Source of the DNA: an uncultured Bacilli bacterium
GTDB taxonomy: Bacteria; Bacillota_I; Bacilli_A; RF39; UBA660
Length of the DNA: 35,496 bases
Reading direction: 5' to 3'
NCBI GenBank assembly: GCA_944358525.1
Contig: CALVRI010000011.1
Coordinates: forward strand, 1 to 35,496
The notes beneath the pieces are model-generated. The model searched no databases and was not told the origin of the DNA. It saw only the letters and a program-made list of their open reading frames with translations. This document shows, piece by piece, positions 1-7,759 of this stretch. Each line of letters starts with the position of its first letter. Position 1 is the stretch's first letter. The position numbers and the translations under genes are program-made.

Positions 1-376
1 ATTCTTTATAAGTTGGATCGTTTTCATCTATACATGGTCCAGTTGAATCCCATACATAAAGGGTATTTCCAGATACTTTTTCAACATAGCCAACATGTCC
101 ATATGAAGTCCAGCCACCCCAAACTATAATAGAGTTAGCTTTGGGAGTAGTTCCGACACTATATCCAGCATTTTTGGCATCACTATACCACTCTTTAGCA
201 TTACCCCATCCTGGCAAAGTTACACCGGCTTTTTCATAGGCCATTTTCCAAGCATACCAAGTACAGTTTGTGCCATAAGGGCCACTTTGTTTATATGGGT
301 TACTAGCCGCACTTACCCCACTAATACTTAATACATTAATAATAAGCAATAAAATAATTATTTTAATTTTTTTCAT
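1..376 (-). CDS. Secreted CHAP-domain peptidoglycan hydrolase (3' end cut off by window edge)
   Basis: 125 codons are visible from the ATG at 376; the gene runs off the left edge without a stop. The protein opens with a signal peptide (MKKIKIIILLLII, then a VSAAS cleavage region near residue 24) and passes straight into a CHAP domain. The expected catalytic cysteine sits in NCTWYAW (about residue 38) and the catalytic histidine in YGHVGYVE (about residue 93). CHAP domains are NlpC/P60-like amidases or endopeptidases that cut peptide stems or cross-bridges of peptidoglycan outside the membrane. A GGAGAG ribosome site lies 7 nt before the start, which supports this start codon. It is transcribed away from the J-domain gene. 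Whether the missing part holds SH3 or other wall-binding domains cannot be seen. The domain call is firm; the bond it cuts is not known. Confidence 0.85.
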   Translation of the reverse strand, partial: MKKIKIIILLLIINVLSISGVSAASNPYKQSGPYGTNCTWYAWKMAYEKAGVTLPGWGNAKEWYSDAKNAGYSVGTTPKANSIIVWGGWTSYGHVGYVEKVSGNTLYVWDSTGPCIDENDPTYKE

Positions 377-408
377 AATACTCTCTCCACTACATTTAAC
401 TCGGTTTC

Positions 409-414
409 ATTATA
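409..414 (-). promoter_or_regulatory. Extended -10 promoter for the CHAP gene
   Basis: On the minus strand the sequence reads TGGTATAAT, an extended -10 element (TGn-TATAAT), about 33 nt before the CHAP start codon. The -35 position is poor (GTTAAT), as is common with extended -10 promoters. Confidence 0.55.
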
Positions 415-433
415 CCATATTTTCGTTGTTTAT

Positions 434-443
434 TAACATGTTA
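434..443. repeat. 10-bp perfect palindrome between divergent promoters
   Basis: TAACATGTTA is a perfect palindrome lying between the two divergent promoters of the CHAP and J-domain genes. It could be an operator acting on both, but no protein can be assigned to it and a 10-bp AT-rich palindrome can occur by chance. Confidence 0.3.
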
Positions 444-451
444 TGTACGAT

Positions 452-480
452 TTTACAAACAATTTAATTTCATATATAAT
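452..480 (+). promoter_or_regulatory. Sigma-A promoter for the J-domain gene
   Basis: TTTACA (452-457) and TATAAT (475-480) are separated by exactly 17 bp, a near-consensus housekeeping promoter. The start codon follows 24 nt after the -10 box. Confidence 0.75.
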
Positions 481-504
481 TATTTCTTGTAAAGGACTGG
501 TTAT

Positions 505-1260
505 ATGAATAGTGCACTTAATTATTATGAACTTTTAGGAGTTAGTGAGAATGCGACTAAAGAGGAGATTAAAAAAGCTTATAAAACTCAGATGAAAAAA
601 TGGCATCCTGATATTAATAAATCGGAGGAAGCTCCCGAGATGTCTATTAAATTAAACGAAGCAAAAGAAACACTTTTAGATGATGATAAAAGAAAAGCTT
701 ATGATTTAAGTTTGAAAAAAGAAGTTAATCAGAATTACAATAAGTTTAATTATGGACAAAAAAGTAATGAAAATACTTATACTAATTATGATACTTCATA
801 TAATACATATGAAGAAGCTAGAAAGGTTACTAAATGGGAATACTTCAAAGAATATTTAAAGTATAGTACTGATTCTAAATTAAGAAAGTTTTTGGCTATT
901 ATTGGTGTCGGCTTAGAAAGTTTTATGTGTTTTATTATAAAAATATTATTAATTGGGCTTGCTTTTTTAAGTAGTTTTGGCAGTTATTTAATAATGATGA
1001 CTTTTAGTTTATTAGCGCCTATTTTAGGGTTACTTTTAATAGTTGTTGTTGGTACTTTTCTTACTAAAGGTTTTATTAACACTATTACCGATTCTACAGT
1101 TGTTCAAGGAATACTTATATTTGGAAGTTTATATGTATTGATGTTGATACTACCAATTTTATCTAGAAAAATTATATCACCAAAAGTATTTGATATTTTG
1201 TATAATAAAATAGATATAAATTTATTTAAAAAATGTGTGGGATATGGAAAAAATGCTTAA
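505..1260 (+). CDS. Membrane-anchored J-domain (DnaJ-like) protein
   Basis: The first ~65 residues form a J domain: YYELLGVSENAT, helix II rich in lysine, then the HPD tripeptide in WHPDIN (about residue 34-36) that stimulates the ATPase of DnaK. There is no G/F-rich linker, zinc-finger or C-terminal substrate domain of true DnaJ. Instead a charged, asparagine/tyrosine-rich linker (about 70-120) leads to a strongly hydrophobic C-terminal half with three or so membrane spans (about 135-220). The product is therefore a type C J-protein that probably recruits DnaK to the cytoplasmic face of the membrane; its client is unknown. AAAGGA precedes the ATG by 9 nt. It is a single-gene unit between its own promoter and a hairpin shared with ackA. 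Confidence 0.8.
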   Translation: MNSALNYYELLGVSENATKEEIKKAYKTQMKKWHPDINKSEEAPEMSIKLNEAKETLLDDDKRKAYDLSLKKEVNQNYNKFNYGQKSNENTYTNYDTSYNTYEEARKVTKWEYFKEYLKYSTDSKLRKFLAIIGVGLESFMCFIIKILLIGLAFLSSFGSYLIMMTFSLLAPILGLLLIVVVGTFLTKGFINTITDSTVVQGILIFGSLYVLMLILPILSRKIISPKVFDILYNKIDINLFKKCVGYGKNA

Positions 1261-1275
1261 TTTTAAGCATTTTTT
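1248..1275. terminator. Bidirectional terminator between the J-domain gene and ackA
   Basis: AAAAAATGCTTAA (1248-1260) pairs with TTAAGCATTTTTT (1263-1275). The A-run and T-run on either side give a U-tract in both directions. The hairpin contains the stop codons of both convergent genes. Confidence 0.75.
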
Positions 1276-2444
1276 ATTAATTCTAAAGTATCTCTTGCAA
1301 TCATTAGTTCTTCATCAGTTGGAATGACATATACTTTTATTTTAGAGTTAGAGGTACTAATTAAAGCTTCTCCATGACAATTGTTATTCTTTTCATCATC
1401 AATTTCAACACCTAAACATTTTAAGTTTTCACAAACTAAGCTTCTAACTACAAAACTGTTTTCACCGATTCCAGCAGTGAATACTATGACATCTGCTCCA
1501 CCCAATAGTACATAATATTGAGCGATGTAATCAGTTATTCTTCTCGCATATTTATGCATAGTGAGTATTGCTCTTTCATCACCTTTATTATAAGCTTCGG
1601 TTAAATCTCTCATATCACTACTAATACCACTTAATCCTAAAATGCCGCTATGTTTATTTAAATCGTTGATAATAGCATTTATATCTTTATTTTCAGCTTC
1701 CATAACAGGTGGCAATAATGATGGATCAATATCTCCTGAACGGGTTCCCATCATAACTCCAGCAAGTGGTGTAAAGCCCATAGATGTGTCTACACATTTA
1801 CCATCTTTAACTGCAGTAATTGAAGCACCATTACCTATATGACAGCTAATTAATTTAAATTTATCGGTATTTAATATTTTGGACATTGTTTCAGTAATAT
1901 ATCTATGGCTTGTTCCGTGAGCACCATATTTCCTAATACCATATTTTTCGTACCATTCATATGGTACTGGATATATATAGGTTTCTTTATCCATTGTTTG
2001 ATGAAATGCTGTATCAAAGACAACAGTGTTTGGAACATTTGGTAAAGCTTTCATAAATGCTTCAATTCCAAGCATATTAGCTGGGTTGTGAAGTGGTGCG
2101 AAGTGTTTGATTGATTCTAGTTTTCGCATAACTTCATCATCTACAATAACTGATTTATCAAAGACATCTTTACCTTGAACCACTCTATGTCCAACACCTT
2201 CAATTTCATCTAGTGATTTTACAATATTCAAACTAATTAGTTTTTCAAGTAATAAATTAACTGCATCAACATGAGTTTTCAACTTAGCATCTTCTTCATA
2301 TTTTTCTCCATTAAATTTAATTTTATAGTGTCCATCAATGCCTATTCTTTCAAAGACACCACTTGCAATAACACTTTCATTTTCCATATTAATTAAACTA
2401 AATTTAAGTGAACTGCTTCCTGCGTTTATTGATAATATTTTCAT
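1263..2444 (-). CDS. ackA: Acetate kinase
   Basis: Catalyses acetyl phosphate + ADP = acetate + ATP, the substrate-level phosphorylation step of acetate fermentation, in the cytoplasm. The 393 residues match the usual ~400. Family landmarks are in order: N-terminal NAGSSSLKFSL (residues 7-17), GHRVVQGK near 85, DTAFHQTM near 145, the AHGTSHRYI block near 175, SCHIGNGAS near 201, the MMGTRSGDIDPS block near 232, and the adenosine-binding FTAGIGENS near 325. AAGGAGG lies 7 nt before the ATG, so the start is firm. A TATAAT box is visible on the minus strand at 2480-2485 with no good -35 partner. No phosphotransacetylase gene is adjacent, so the partner enzyme must be encoded elsewhere. Confidence 0.97.
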   Translation of the reverse strand: MKILSINAGSSSLKFSLINMENESVIASGVFERIGIDGHYKIKFNGEKYEEDAKLKTHVDAVNLLLEKLISLNIVKSLDEIEGVGHRVVQGKDVFDKSVIVDDEVMRKLESIKHFAPLHNPANMLGIEAFMKALPNVPNTVVFDTAFHQTMDKETYIYPVPYEWYEKYGIRKYGAHGTSHRYITETMSKILNTDKFKLISCHIGNGASITAVKDGKCVDTSMGFTPLAGVMMGTRSGDIDPSLLPPVMEAENKDINAIINDLNKHSGILGLSGISSDMRDLTEAYNKGDERAILTMHKYARRITDYIAQYYVLLGGADVIVFTAGIGENSFVVRSLVCENLKCLGVEIDDEKNNNCHGEALISTSNSKIKVYVIPTDEELMIARDTLELIKNA

Positions 2445-2589
2445 TTAAATTTCCTCCTTTTTATTGTTGAATTTTCTTAATTATATTTTAATTTTCATCT
2501 AAAACTATTTTCTATATTTGTCTCTTTCTTGTGTACAATAGAATTATAACATATATTTAATATAGGAAACAATAAATTATCTAAATAAA

Positions 2590-2664
2590 TGGTGTCCGAA
2601 AGGAGAATTGAACTCCTATCATTCCCTTCGGAGGGGAATACTTTATCCGTTAAGCTATTCGGAC
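2590..2664 (-). tRNA. tRNA-Arg (anticodon CCG), CCA encoded
   Basis: Folds as a complete 75-nt cloverleaf: acceptor GTCCGAA/TTCGGAC, T8-A9, D arm GCTT/AAGT, anticodon stem TTCCC/GGGAA with loop CTCCGAA (anticodon CCG at positions 34-36), T arm AGGAG-TTCAATT-CTCCT, discriminator A and encoded CCA. It reads the CGG arginine codon, a rare codon in AT-rich genomes. Confidence 0.95.
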
Positions 2665-2672
2665 ACATAAAT

Positions 2673-2701
2673 ATTATAACACGAAAAAGTCCAGGACTAA
2701 A
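2673..2701 (-). promoter_or_regulatory. Possible promoter for tRNA-Arg(CCG)
   Basis: On the minus strand TATAAT (2678-2673) lies 8 nt before the mature tRNA 5' end. At 17 bp spacing the -35 position reads TTTAGT, which falls in the loop of the preceding terminator. The tRNA thus appears to have its own start just after the end of the upstream operon. Confidence 0.5.
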
Positions 2702-2710
2702 CCTGGACTT
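2684..2710 (-). terminator. Terminator of the ftsY-ylxM-HerA operon
   Basis: AAGTCCAGG (2687-2695) pairs with CCTGGACTT (2702-2710) around a 6-nt loop. On the minus strand the stem runs into a short T-run before the tRNA. The hairpin includes the last codons and the stop of the 143-residue membrane protein gene. Confidence 0.75.
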
Positions 2711-3128
2711 CAATATTTATGTCAATATTATTTGTATTTTTTAAATTTTTATTGCTTTTAATTATTATATTTCTTTCAGCTTCTGCTGTTAAATTATCTC
2801 CAATATAACTTGTTAAAATTGTTTCATTATTTTTGTTATCTTTTAAAATTATGGTTATTGGAGATATTTTTAGTGTATTTGAAGTCATATTTGTAGCTTT
2901 AGCTGTCAAATAGAATTCATTATCTTTTTTAAATAATTTAATATCACTAAATAGAATATGATTTTCAACTCTGTTTTCAAAAGTTAGGTGAATCAGTTCT
3001 GGTTCATTTTCTATTTTTTTATTTTCTTTTTTTGGTATAAATATATAAATAGCAATAATTATGATAATTAAAAGTAAAACTATTAAAATAACTTTGCCAG
3101 GGGTTATGGCATTTATGTCTTTTTCCAT
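2697..3128 (-). CDS. Small membrane-anchored protein coupled to the HerA-like ATPase
   Basis: 143 residues, family not recognised. A short cytoplasmic N-terminus is followed by one very hydrophobic span (about residues 11-32), then a lysine/glutamate-rich hinge and a ~100-residue extracytoplasmic domain of alternating strands. That pattern (LTFENRVENHILFSDIKLF, AKATNMTSNTLKI) resembles the beta-sandwich FxLYD-type domains of exported Gram-positive proteins, but I would not assign it to a family. Its ATG overlaps the TAA of the ATPase gene in the arrangement TAATG, which predicts translational coupling and a common pathway. It is the last gene of the ftsY operon. Confidence 0.75.
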   Translation of the reverse strand: MEKDINAITPGKVILIVLLLIIIIIAIYIFIPKKENKKIENEPELIHLTFENRVENHILFSDIKLFKKDNEFYLTAKATNMTSNTLKISPITIILKDNKNNETILTSYIGDNLTAEAERNIIIKSNKNLKNTNNIDINIEVQV

Positions 3129-4882
3129 TAATTAGCTTTCCAGGTTGCGAAAACATCACAACTACTTGATGAAGGTGCTGGGTCTGGCATTTTCATTCTG
3201 ACAATAGTTGGTATTTTGAAAGCACCACCAAAGGCCATACATGTTCCTGGCTGCAAGGTTTTTTGTTTTTCAACAATATCTGCTGAAATATTTGGAAGCA
3301 TTTTTGTTATATAATCTAAATCTCTTGGATGGGTAATCTTAAAGATTAAGAAGTTCGCACATTGTGAAATAACAGTATCAGATATTTCAACCGGTCTTTG
3401 TGAAATAAGGTTGAAAATCAAACCGTATTTACGACCTTCTTTAGCTGCTCTTTCAAAAATATTATATCCAATCAATTCGACATCACCATCGTTTTGAACA
3501 TATCTGTGAGCTTCTTCAACAAAGATATGAAATGGAATAGATGCTCTATTTTTTAAACTTTTAGTGAAGTTAAATAACATTTTAGTATATATTTTAACAA
3601 CTACTTTAGCAAACCAATCTTCAACATCTTCTAGGTTAAAATTAATAACTTGAGCTTTTTTCCCATTTTTAGCAACTAATGTGGCTATATAATTTTCCAT
3701 GGTAATAAAACTTGGGTAACGTAAATATCTAGAATTTTCAGATATAGTTAGTGAGTGAAGTCTTACTTTTAACTCAATTGCATCAGCATATGTATCAGTA
3801 TTATTTAATAATCCTTCACTGATTAAAGTAAATTCTAATGCTTTTTCTAAATCTTCTAAAGTATAAAATTTAACTTCTTTAGGTTCAAATTTATCTAATG
3901 ATTCATCAATAAAACTTGTAATATACTCAGTCATTAAGATACTTTCTGGGAACTGTCCTTGAGTATCAATTGTGAAACATTCTCTGAATTTTCGAGTATA
4001 TCCAATACCTTGGACTGGTGCTTCTAAATTAAACTGCTCAGTAGAACAAGTTGCTAAAATGGCAAAAACATCATTTCTTTTACTGCTGGCTGTTTGATTT
4101 GTATATAAAATTGTCATTATGGCTTTAGCTATTAAATGATTTTTATATTTTGTACTCATTTCATCATCGGATGCAAATATATTAACCAATTTTAACATTC
4201 TTTCAATGATTGTTAATTGTGAATGTTTATCGGCTCTAAGCAATAATGCCATATCATCAATATCTAAAAGCCATAGTGGAATTGAAAGTATTTCACCATC
4301 TGTTTGATGAACATTAGTTGTATAGAATTTAAAGTTTAAATTTGGGTTTATTTGATTAATATTTTGTAAGGCATTATGATATTCACCATAGGCATCAAAT
4401 ATAAAGAAATTAGATCTAAATGGCAATAGTTTTTGATTTTCAAAAACATTTTGAAGTAATCTTGCAACTCCGCACGATTTACCAGAACCGCTGTTACCAA
4501 ATATGGCCATATGACTACTGAATAAGTCATTGATATCAACTCTGATTGGATGACTATCATATAATGGACTTTCTCCAATAACAAAAGACGAAGGTGTGTC
4601 ATCACCAACAATTAGATTTACTTCTTCATCACTAATTAATCTAAGATGTGAATTAAAAGTTGGCTTTCTAATAACACCTCCAACAAATTTACCATTAGTG
4701 ATTTCACCTAAAAATCTAATTTTAATGATATCTGAACTAATATCTTCAACTTCTCCTAATATTTTTTTCTTTTCATCTTCAAAAATAACATGCATGTTCA
4801 TGATGTTTGTTGAAATTGAACCATCCTTTGGTGTTTCAACGTGTGCTTCAGTATTACTGATATAAAGTATTTTTCCAAACAT
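3128..4882 (-). CDS. HerA/FtsK-type DUF87 hexameric ATPase
   Basis: 584 residues. The N-terminal ~100 residues look like the HAS-barrel of HerA proteins. The P-loop GNSGSGKS sits at residues 129-136, the Walker B IFVEEAH in the C-terminal half, followed by an arginine-rich stretch (FERAAKEGRKYG) and a sensor-like SQRPVEIS. HerA proteins are ring-shaped DNA translocases; in archaea they work with the nuclease NurA, and bacterial relatives appear in DNA repair or with SIR2/DUF4297 effectors in phage defence. No nuclease or effector gene lies here: the neighbours are ylxM upstream (12-nt gap) and a small membrane protein whose start overlaps this stop. A housekeeping role is more likely than defence, because the gene sits inside an ftsY operon. 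The ATPase family is sure, the role unknown. Confidence 0.85.
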   Translation of the reverse strand: MFGKILYISNTEAHVETPKDGSISTNIMNMHVIFEDEKKKILGEVEDISSDIIKIRFLGEITNGKFVGGVIRKPTFNSHLRLISDEEVNLIVGDDTPSSFVIGESPLYDSHPIRVDINDLFSSHMAIFGNSGSGKSCGVARLLQNVFENQKLLPFRSNFFIFDAYGEYHNALQNINQINPNLNFKFYTTNVHQTDGEILSIPLWLLDIDDMALLLRADKHSQLTIIERMLKLVNIFASDDEMSTKYKNHLIAKAIMTILYTNQTASSKRNDVFAILATCSTEQFNLEAPVQGIGYTRKFRECFTIDTQGQFPESILMTEYITSFIDESLDKFEPKEVKFYTLEDLEKALEFTLISEGLLNNTDTYADAIELKVRLHSLTISENSRYLRYPSFITMENYIATLVAKNGKKAQVINFNLEDVEDWFAKVVVKIYTKMLFNFTKSLKNRASIPFHIFVEEAHRYVQNDGDVELIGYNIFERAAKEGRKYGLIFNLISQRPVEISDTVISQCANFLIFKITHPRDLDYITKMLPNISADIVEKQKTLQPGTCMAFGGAFKIPTIVRMKMPDPAPSSSSCDVFATWKAN

Positions 4883-4894
4883 AATTTTCCTCCC

Positions 4895-5185
4895 CTATAA
4901 TAACTCTTCTATTTGTTTTTTGATTTCTGGATTTATATTTTTAATTATTTCTTTTATTTTTTGACTGTTTTGATATTGTTTTAATATATTTTCATAATGT
5001 ATTAATTTGTTTTCTGTATCTTTGATTTGTTTATGAACAGCATTTCTCGATACGTTTTCGTTTTCAGCTATTTCTGATAGTGTTAGATTATTGAAGTAAT
5101 ATGATTTAAAGTAATCTTGCTGCTTATCTGTGAGTAACTCTCCATAATAGTCGAATAAATTACTTAAATAAATTGTTTTATCCAT
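4895..5185 (-). CDS. ylxM: YlxM/p13-family helix-turn-helix protein of the SRP pathway
   Basis: 96 residues. It contains the family pattern DYYGELLTDKQQDYF near the N-terminus and a sigma-70 region 4-like helix-turn-helix (LTLSEIAENENVSRNAVHK, about residues 34-52), then a coiled-coil C-terminal tail. YlxM is classically encoded next to ffh or ftsY and in streptococci modulates signal recognition particle GTPase activity. Here it begins directly after the ftsY stop codon, with AAAGGA inside the ftsY end as its ribosome site, so the two are co-translated. ffh itself is not in this window. Confidence 0.88.
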   Translation of the reverse strand: MDKTIYLSNLFDYYGELLTDKQQDYFKSYYFNNLTLSEIAENENVSRNAVHKQIKDTENKLIHYENILKQYQNSQKIKEIIKNINPEIKKQIEELL

Positions 5186-6160
5186 TTATTCATCCATTCC
5201 TTTAAATAAACCATATATATATTTTTCAATATCAAATACCCTTAAATCATCTTTTGTTTCACCTAAACCAACATATTTAACAGGTATTCCTGTTTCTTCT
5301 TTAATTGCTAAAACAATTCCACCCTTGGCTGTGCCATCTAATTTAGTTAAGACGATACCGGTTATATTGGTTATTTCTTTGAAATTTTTAGCTTGACTAA
5401 TACCATTTTGTCCGGTAGTGGCATCGATTACAAGTAGTGTTTCATGTGGTGCATTTTCTATTAATTTGCCAATAACTTTATTTACTTTTTCTAACTCTTT
5501 CATTAAACCCACTTTATTTTGAAGTCTTCCAGCAGTATCGATTAAAACAACATCATAGTTTTCTTCTTTGGCTTTATTAACCCCATCATACATGACACTT
5601 ACGGGATCAGCATTTTCTTTGGAGACAATATCGACGCCTATCCTTTTTGCCCATTCATCTAATTGTTCGATAGCTCCAGCTCTAAAGGTATCACCAGCAA
5701 CCATTAAAACTTTCTTACCTTCTTCTTTTAGTTTGTGTGCTATTTTACCAATAGTTGTCGTTTTGCCAGCACCATTTACCCCGACGAATAAGATAACAGT
5801 TGGTCCTTCTTTAGCATAATTAATTTTATTTGTTATGATATCGCCATCAACATATATAATGAACATTTCATCTACTATAATATCTTTTAACTCATCAGCT
5901 GTTTTGATGTTTTCTTTTTTAACACGTTTTTTTAATCTATCGATTATTTCCATTACGGTGTTTACTCCAATATCAGACATAATTAATATTTCTTCTAGGT
6001 TTTCAAAGTATTCATCATCAACTATTTTGTGGCTTTTATTTAAGTTTAATAAAGCTGATAAGAAATTATCTCTTGTTTTTTCTAATCCTTTATCATAAAT
6101 TTGTACTTCTTCTTTTTCTTCTTTTTTAAAGATGTTTTTAAATTTGTCAAATAATCCCAT
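5186..6160 (-). CDS. ftsY: Signal recognition particle receptor FtsY
   Basis: The SRP receptor GTPase docks ribosome-SRP complexes at the membrane and releases them to SecYEG. The NG domain is complete: helical bundle at about 25-110, P-loop GVNGAGKT (about 127-134), DTFRAGA, DTAGR and TKLDG motifs, ending in the typical GLGE...DLRVFD. The acidic A domain is reduced to about 20 residues (KKEEKEEVQ), normal for this group. I start at the ATG at 6160 (MGLFDKF), because AGGGTG lies 6 nt upstream; a GTG 9 nt earlier overlaps that ribosome site. First gene of a four-gene minus-strand operon. A possible promoter is TTGCGG-17-TAGAAT in the gap before it. Confidence 0.96.
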   Translation of the reverse strand: MGLFDKFKNIFKKEEKEEVQIYDKGLEKTRDNFLSALLNLNKSHKIVDDEYFENLEEILIMSDIGVNTVMEIIDRLKKRVKKENIKTADELKDIIVDEMFIIYVDGDIITNKINYAKEGPTVILFVGVNGAGKTTTIGKIAHKLKEEGKKVLMVAGDTFRAGAIEQLDEWAKRIGVDIVSKENADPVSVMYDGVNKAKEENYDVVLIDTAGRLQNKVGLMKELEKVNKVIGKLIENAPHETLLVIDATTGQNGISQAKNFKEITNITGIVLTKLDGTAKGGIVLAIKEETGIPVKYVGLGETKDDLRVFDIEKYIYGLFKGMDE

Positions 6161-6234
6161 GTTTATCACCCTGTTACTATAATAATTCTACACTATTTTT
6201 TTCGAAACCGCAATAAATATAGAGAAATTTCAAC

Positions 6235-6258
6235 AAAAAGACTGGATTAACCAGTCTT
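6235..6258 (-). terminator. Terminator after the DGxTLxxH-family cluster
   Basis: AAGACTGG (6238-6245) pairs with CCAGTCTT (6251-6258) around a 5-nt loop; on the minus strand it is followed by TTTTT. It ends the transcript of the gene stopping at 6262. Confidence 0.75.
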
Positions 6259-6261
6259 AAA

Positions 6262-6954
6262 TTAAAAAGAAAATGTTTTGCGGGACAAGGTCATAACTAG
6301 AACTTTTTCCCCATCTTCTGCATTAATAAATTGACAGTTTTCTGGAAGCTTTTCTTCTGACGGTGTTAGACTTTTAACTTCTTCTTCTGTCATATATTTT
6401 TGTTTCTTTAAACAGTTTATAATAGCTTTATTTTCTATATTATCTGTTTGAGCTAATTTTTTAAAGTTTACTTTAAATATGACAGTCGGAATGTACTCTT
6501 CGATTACTTTTAATATCATTAAATCTATGAAATCTATATATGAGGCTAGGCTATGGTCAATAAGAGTCTTTCCATCAGATGTTTTATCAGTAAAACTTAA
6601 GTATAATGATGTGTTTACATATGTATTGCCCGTACTATCACATATTTTAAGCATTAAAGTTACTGGAGTATCTTTGTATACTTCTAAAAGGTGATATTTT
6701 GGAAAACGTGAAAAGGTACTTCTTATATATTCTAATTCAACTGTAAGCTCATCTTTGGGAATGTTTGTAATGGCAGAGACTTCTTGAACTAAATCACCTA
6801 TGCTTATGTATATTTGGGAATCTTTATTTAAGTCTGCCATTTTACTTTTTGTTTTTTGAATCTCACTTTCTAAAGAATTTAACTTTTCAGTTAGACAACT
6901 AATTTGTTCTCTTTGAGAGAGAAACGTTTCGACTGTTTCATTTTCTTTTTTCAC
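6262..6954 (-). CDS. Unrecognised coiled-coil protein with DGxTLxxH motif (paralogue 3 of a tandem family)
   Basis: 230 residues from the GTG at 6954, chosen because AAGGAGTGG lies 5 nt upstream; an earlier in-frame GTG at 6996 has no such site. The first ~45 residues are a heptad-like coiled coil (LTEKLNSLESEIQK). A block IGDLVQEVSAITNI follows, then a strand-rich middle and the motif SDGKTLIDHSLAS (about residue 135), then a helical tail (ENKAIINCLKKQKY). The same order of blocks recurs in the two genes upstream, so these are paralogues. No signal peptide or membrane span is present, so the product is cytoplasmic. I do not recognise the family and assign no function. The start overlaps the end of the preceding broken copy by 17 nt. 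Confidence 0.75.
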   Translation of the reverse strand: MKKENETVETFLSQREQISCLTEKLNSLESEIQKTKSKMADLNKDSQIYISIGDLVQEVSAITNIPKDELTVELEYIRSTFSRFPKYHLLEVYKDTPVTLMLKICDSTGNTYVNTSLYLSFTDKTSDGKTLIDHSLASYIDFIDLMILKVIEEYIPTVIFKVNFKKLAQTDNIENKAIINCLKKQKYMTEEEVKSLTPSEEKLPENCQFINAEDGEKVLVMTLSRKTFSF

Positions 6955-7683
6955 TTTTACCACTCCTTTTAAGTATTTTTTGCATTCCAATTTCACGCTC
7001 TTTTTGTTTATTTAAAATATTTGAAATAGTTTTAAGTAATAATTCTCTTGGATGAAAAAACGGATAATCTTCGGGGTGCGCTAAATCATATAAATCAAAA
7101 TTGCATATAATATCATCCATGTTTTATTTTTTAATCCAAAGCCTTGTTATTAAATTTTTAGAAGGCTTATTTGCACGAGAGGCAACTGTATAGGTGTGAT
7201 CAAATAATGTCTCACCATCTGCCTGAAGAGTAGATAAATAACTATAAAACTTGTGATTATAATAAAATTTTATAGAAACTTGTTCACCAAATAAAGGGTA
7301 ATGTTCTGTTTTTTTGCTTTGAATTGTTAAAGATAGATCTACTGGTTTTTCTGTCCAAAATGCCTTACGTGATTTTTTTAAACTATGAGGGCTTCCCTCT
7401 TTGTAAACATTTATAATATTTACATCATAGTCCATATCTTCTACATTTATACCCGTCAAGCTAGACAATTTTTCTATTAAGTCACCTAATCTTACAGAGA
7501 TAATCTCATTGTTTGCAAAGAAAACACTTTCCAATAAGGCAGATTTAAATTCATCTTTTAGAGATCAATCAATCTTTTAAACTCTTCTTGAGCCGGAATG
7601 GTTTTGATTTGAGTTTCAATGTTTTGGACTCTTTTTTCTTTTTCCTTATATTCTTTTACTAATTCTTCTAATGATTTTTCCAT
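6938..7683 (-). pseudogene. Broken middle paralogue of the DGxTLxxH family
   Basis: Translation can start at the ATG at 7683 (AAAGGAAAT upstream) and reads a coiled-coil N-terminus (MEKSLEELVKEYKEKEK...) until a stop at 7558-7560. The homology continues in another frame (SLKDEFKSALLESVFF), consistent with loss of one base near 7561-7566. That frame carries the family block RLGDLIEKLSSLTGI and the motif QADGETLFDH, then meets an in-frame TAA at 7124-7126. The same frame resumes one codon later with NMDDIICNFDL, which lines up with IENIICSFNL of the 272-residue paralogue, and ends at 6938. So one frameshift and one nonsense codon separate three pieces of one gene. The pieces could in principle still make short proteins, but decay is the simpler reading. 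Confidence 0.75.
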
Positions 7684-7759
7684 ATTATTTCCTTTCTAAA
7701 TTTTGAAAATATATTACACTCTTAAAAATTTGTATAGTATTTTAAAACTTATATATAAT

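Noticed and set aside
2495-2713. A 72-codon minus-strand frame over tRNA-Arg(CCG)
   Set aside because: It covers the tRNA and the operon terminator and has no ribosome site.
3128-4882. HerA-type phage defence system (HerA with SIR2, DUF4297 or NurA)
   Set aside because: No nuclease or effector gene is adjacent and the gene is embedded in an ftsY-ylxM housekeeping operon.
7558-7570. Programmed ribosomal frameshifting in the middle DGxTLxxH paralogue
   Set aside because: The junction GATCTCTAAAAG lacks a slippery heptamer or the CTTTGA RF2-type signal, and a second in-frame stop 430 nt further on fits decay better.
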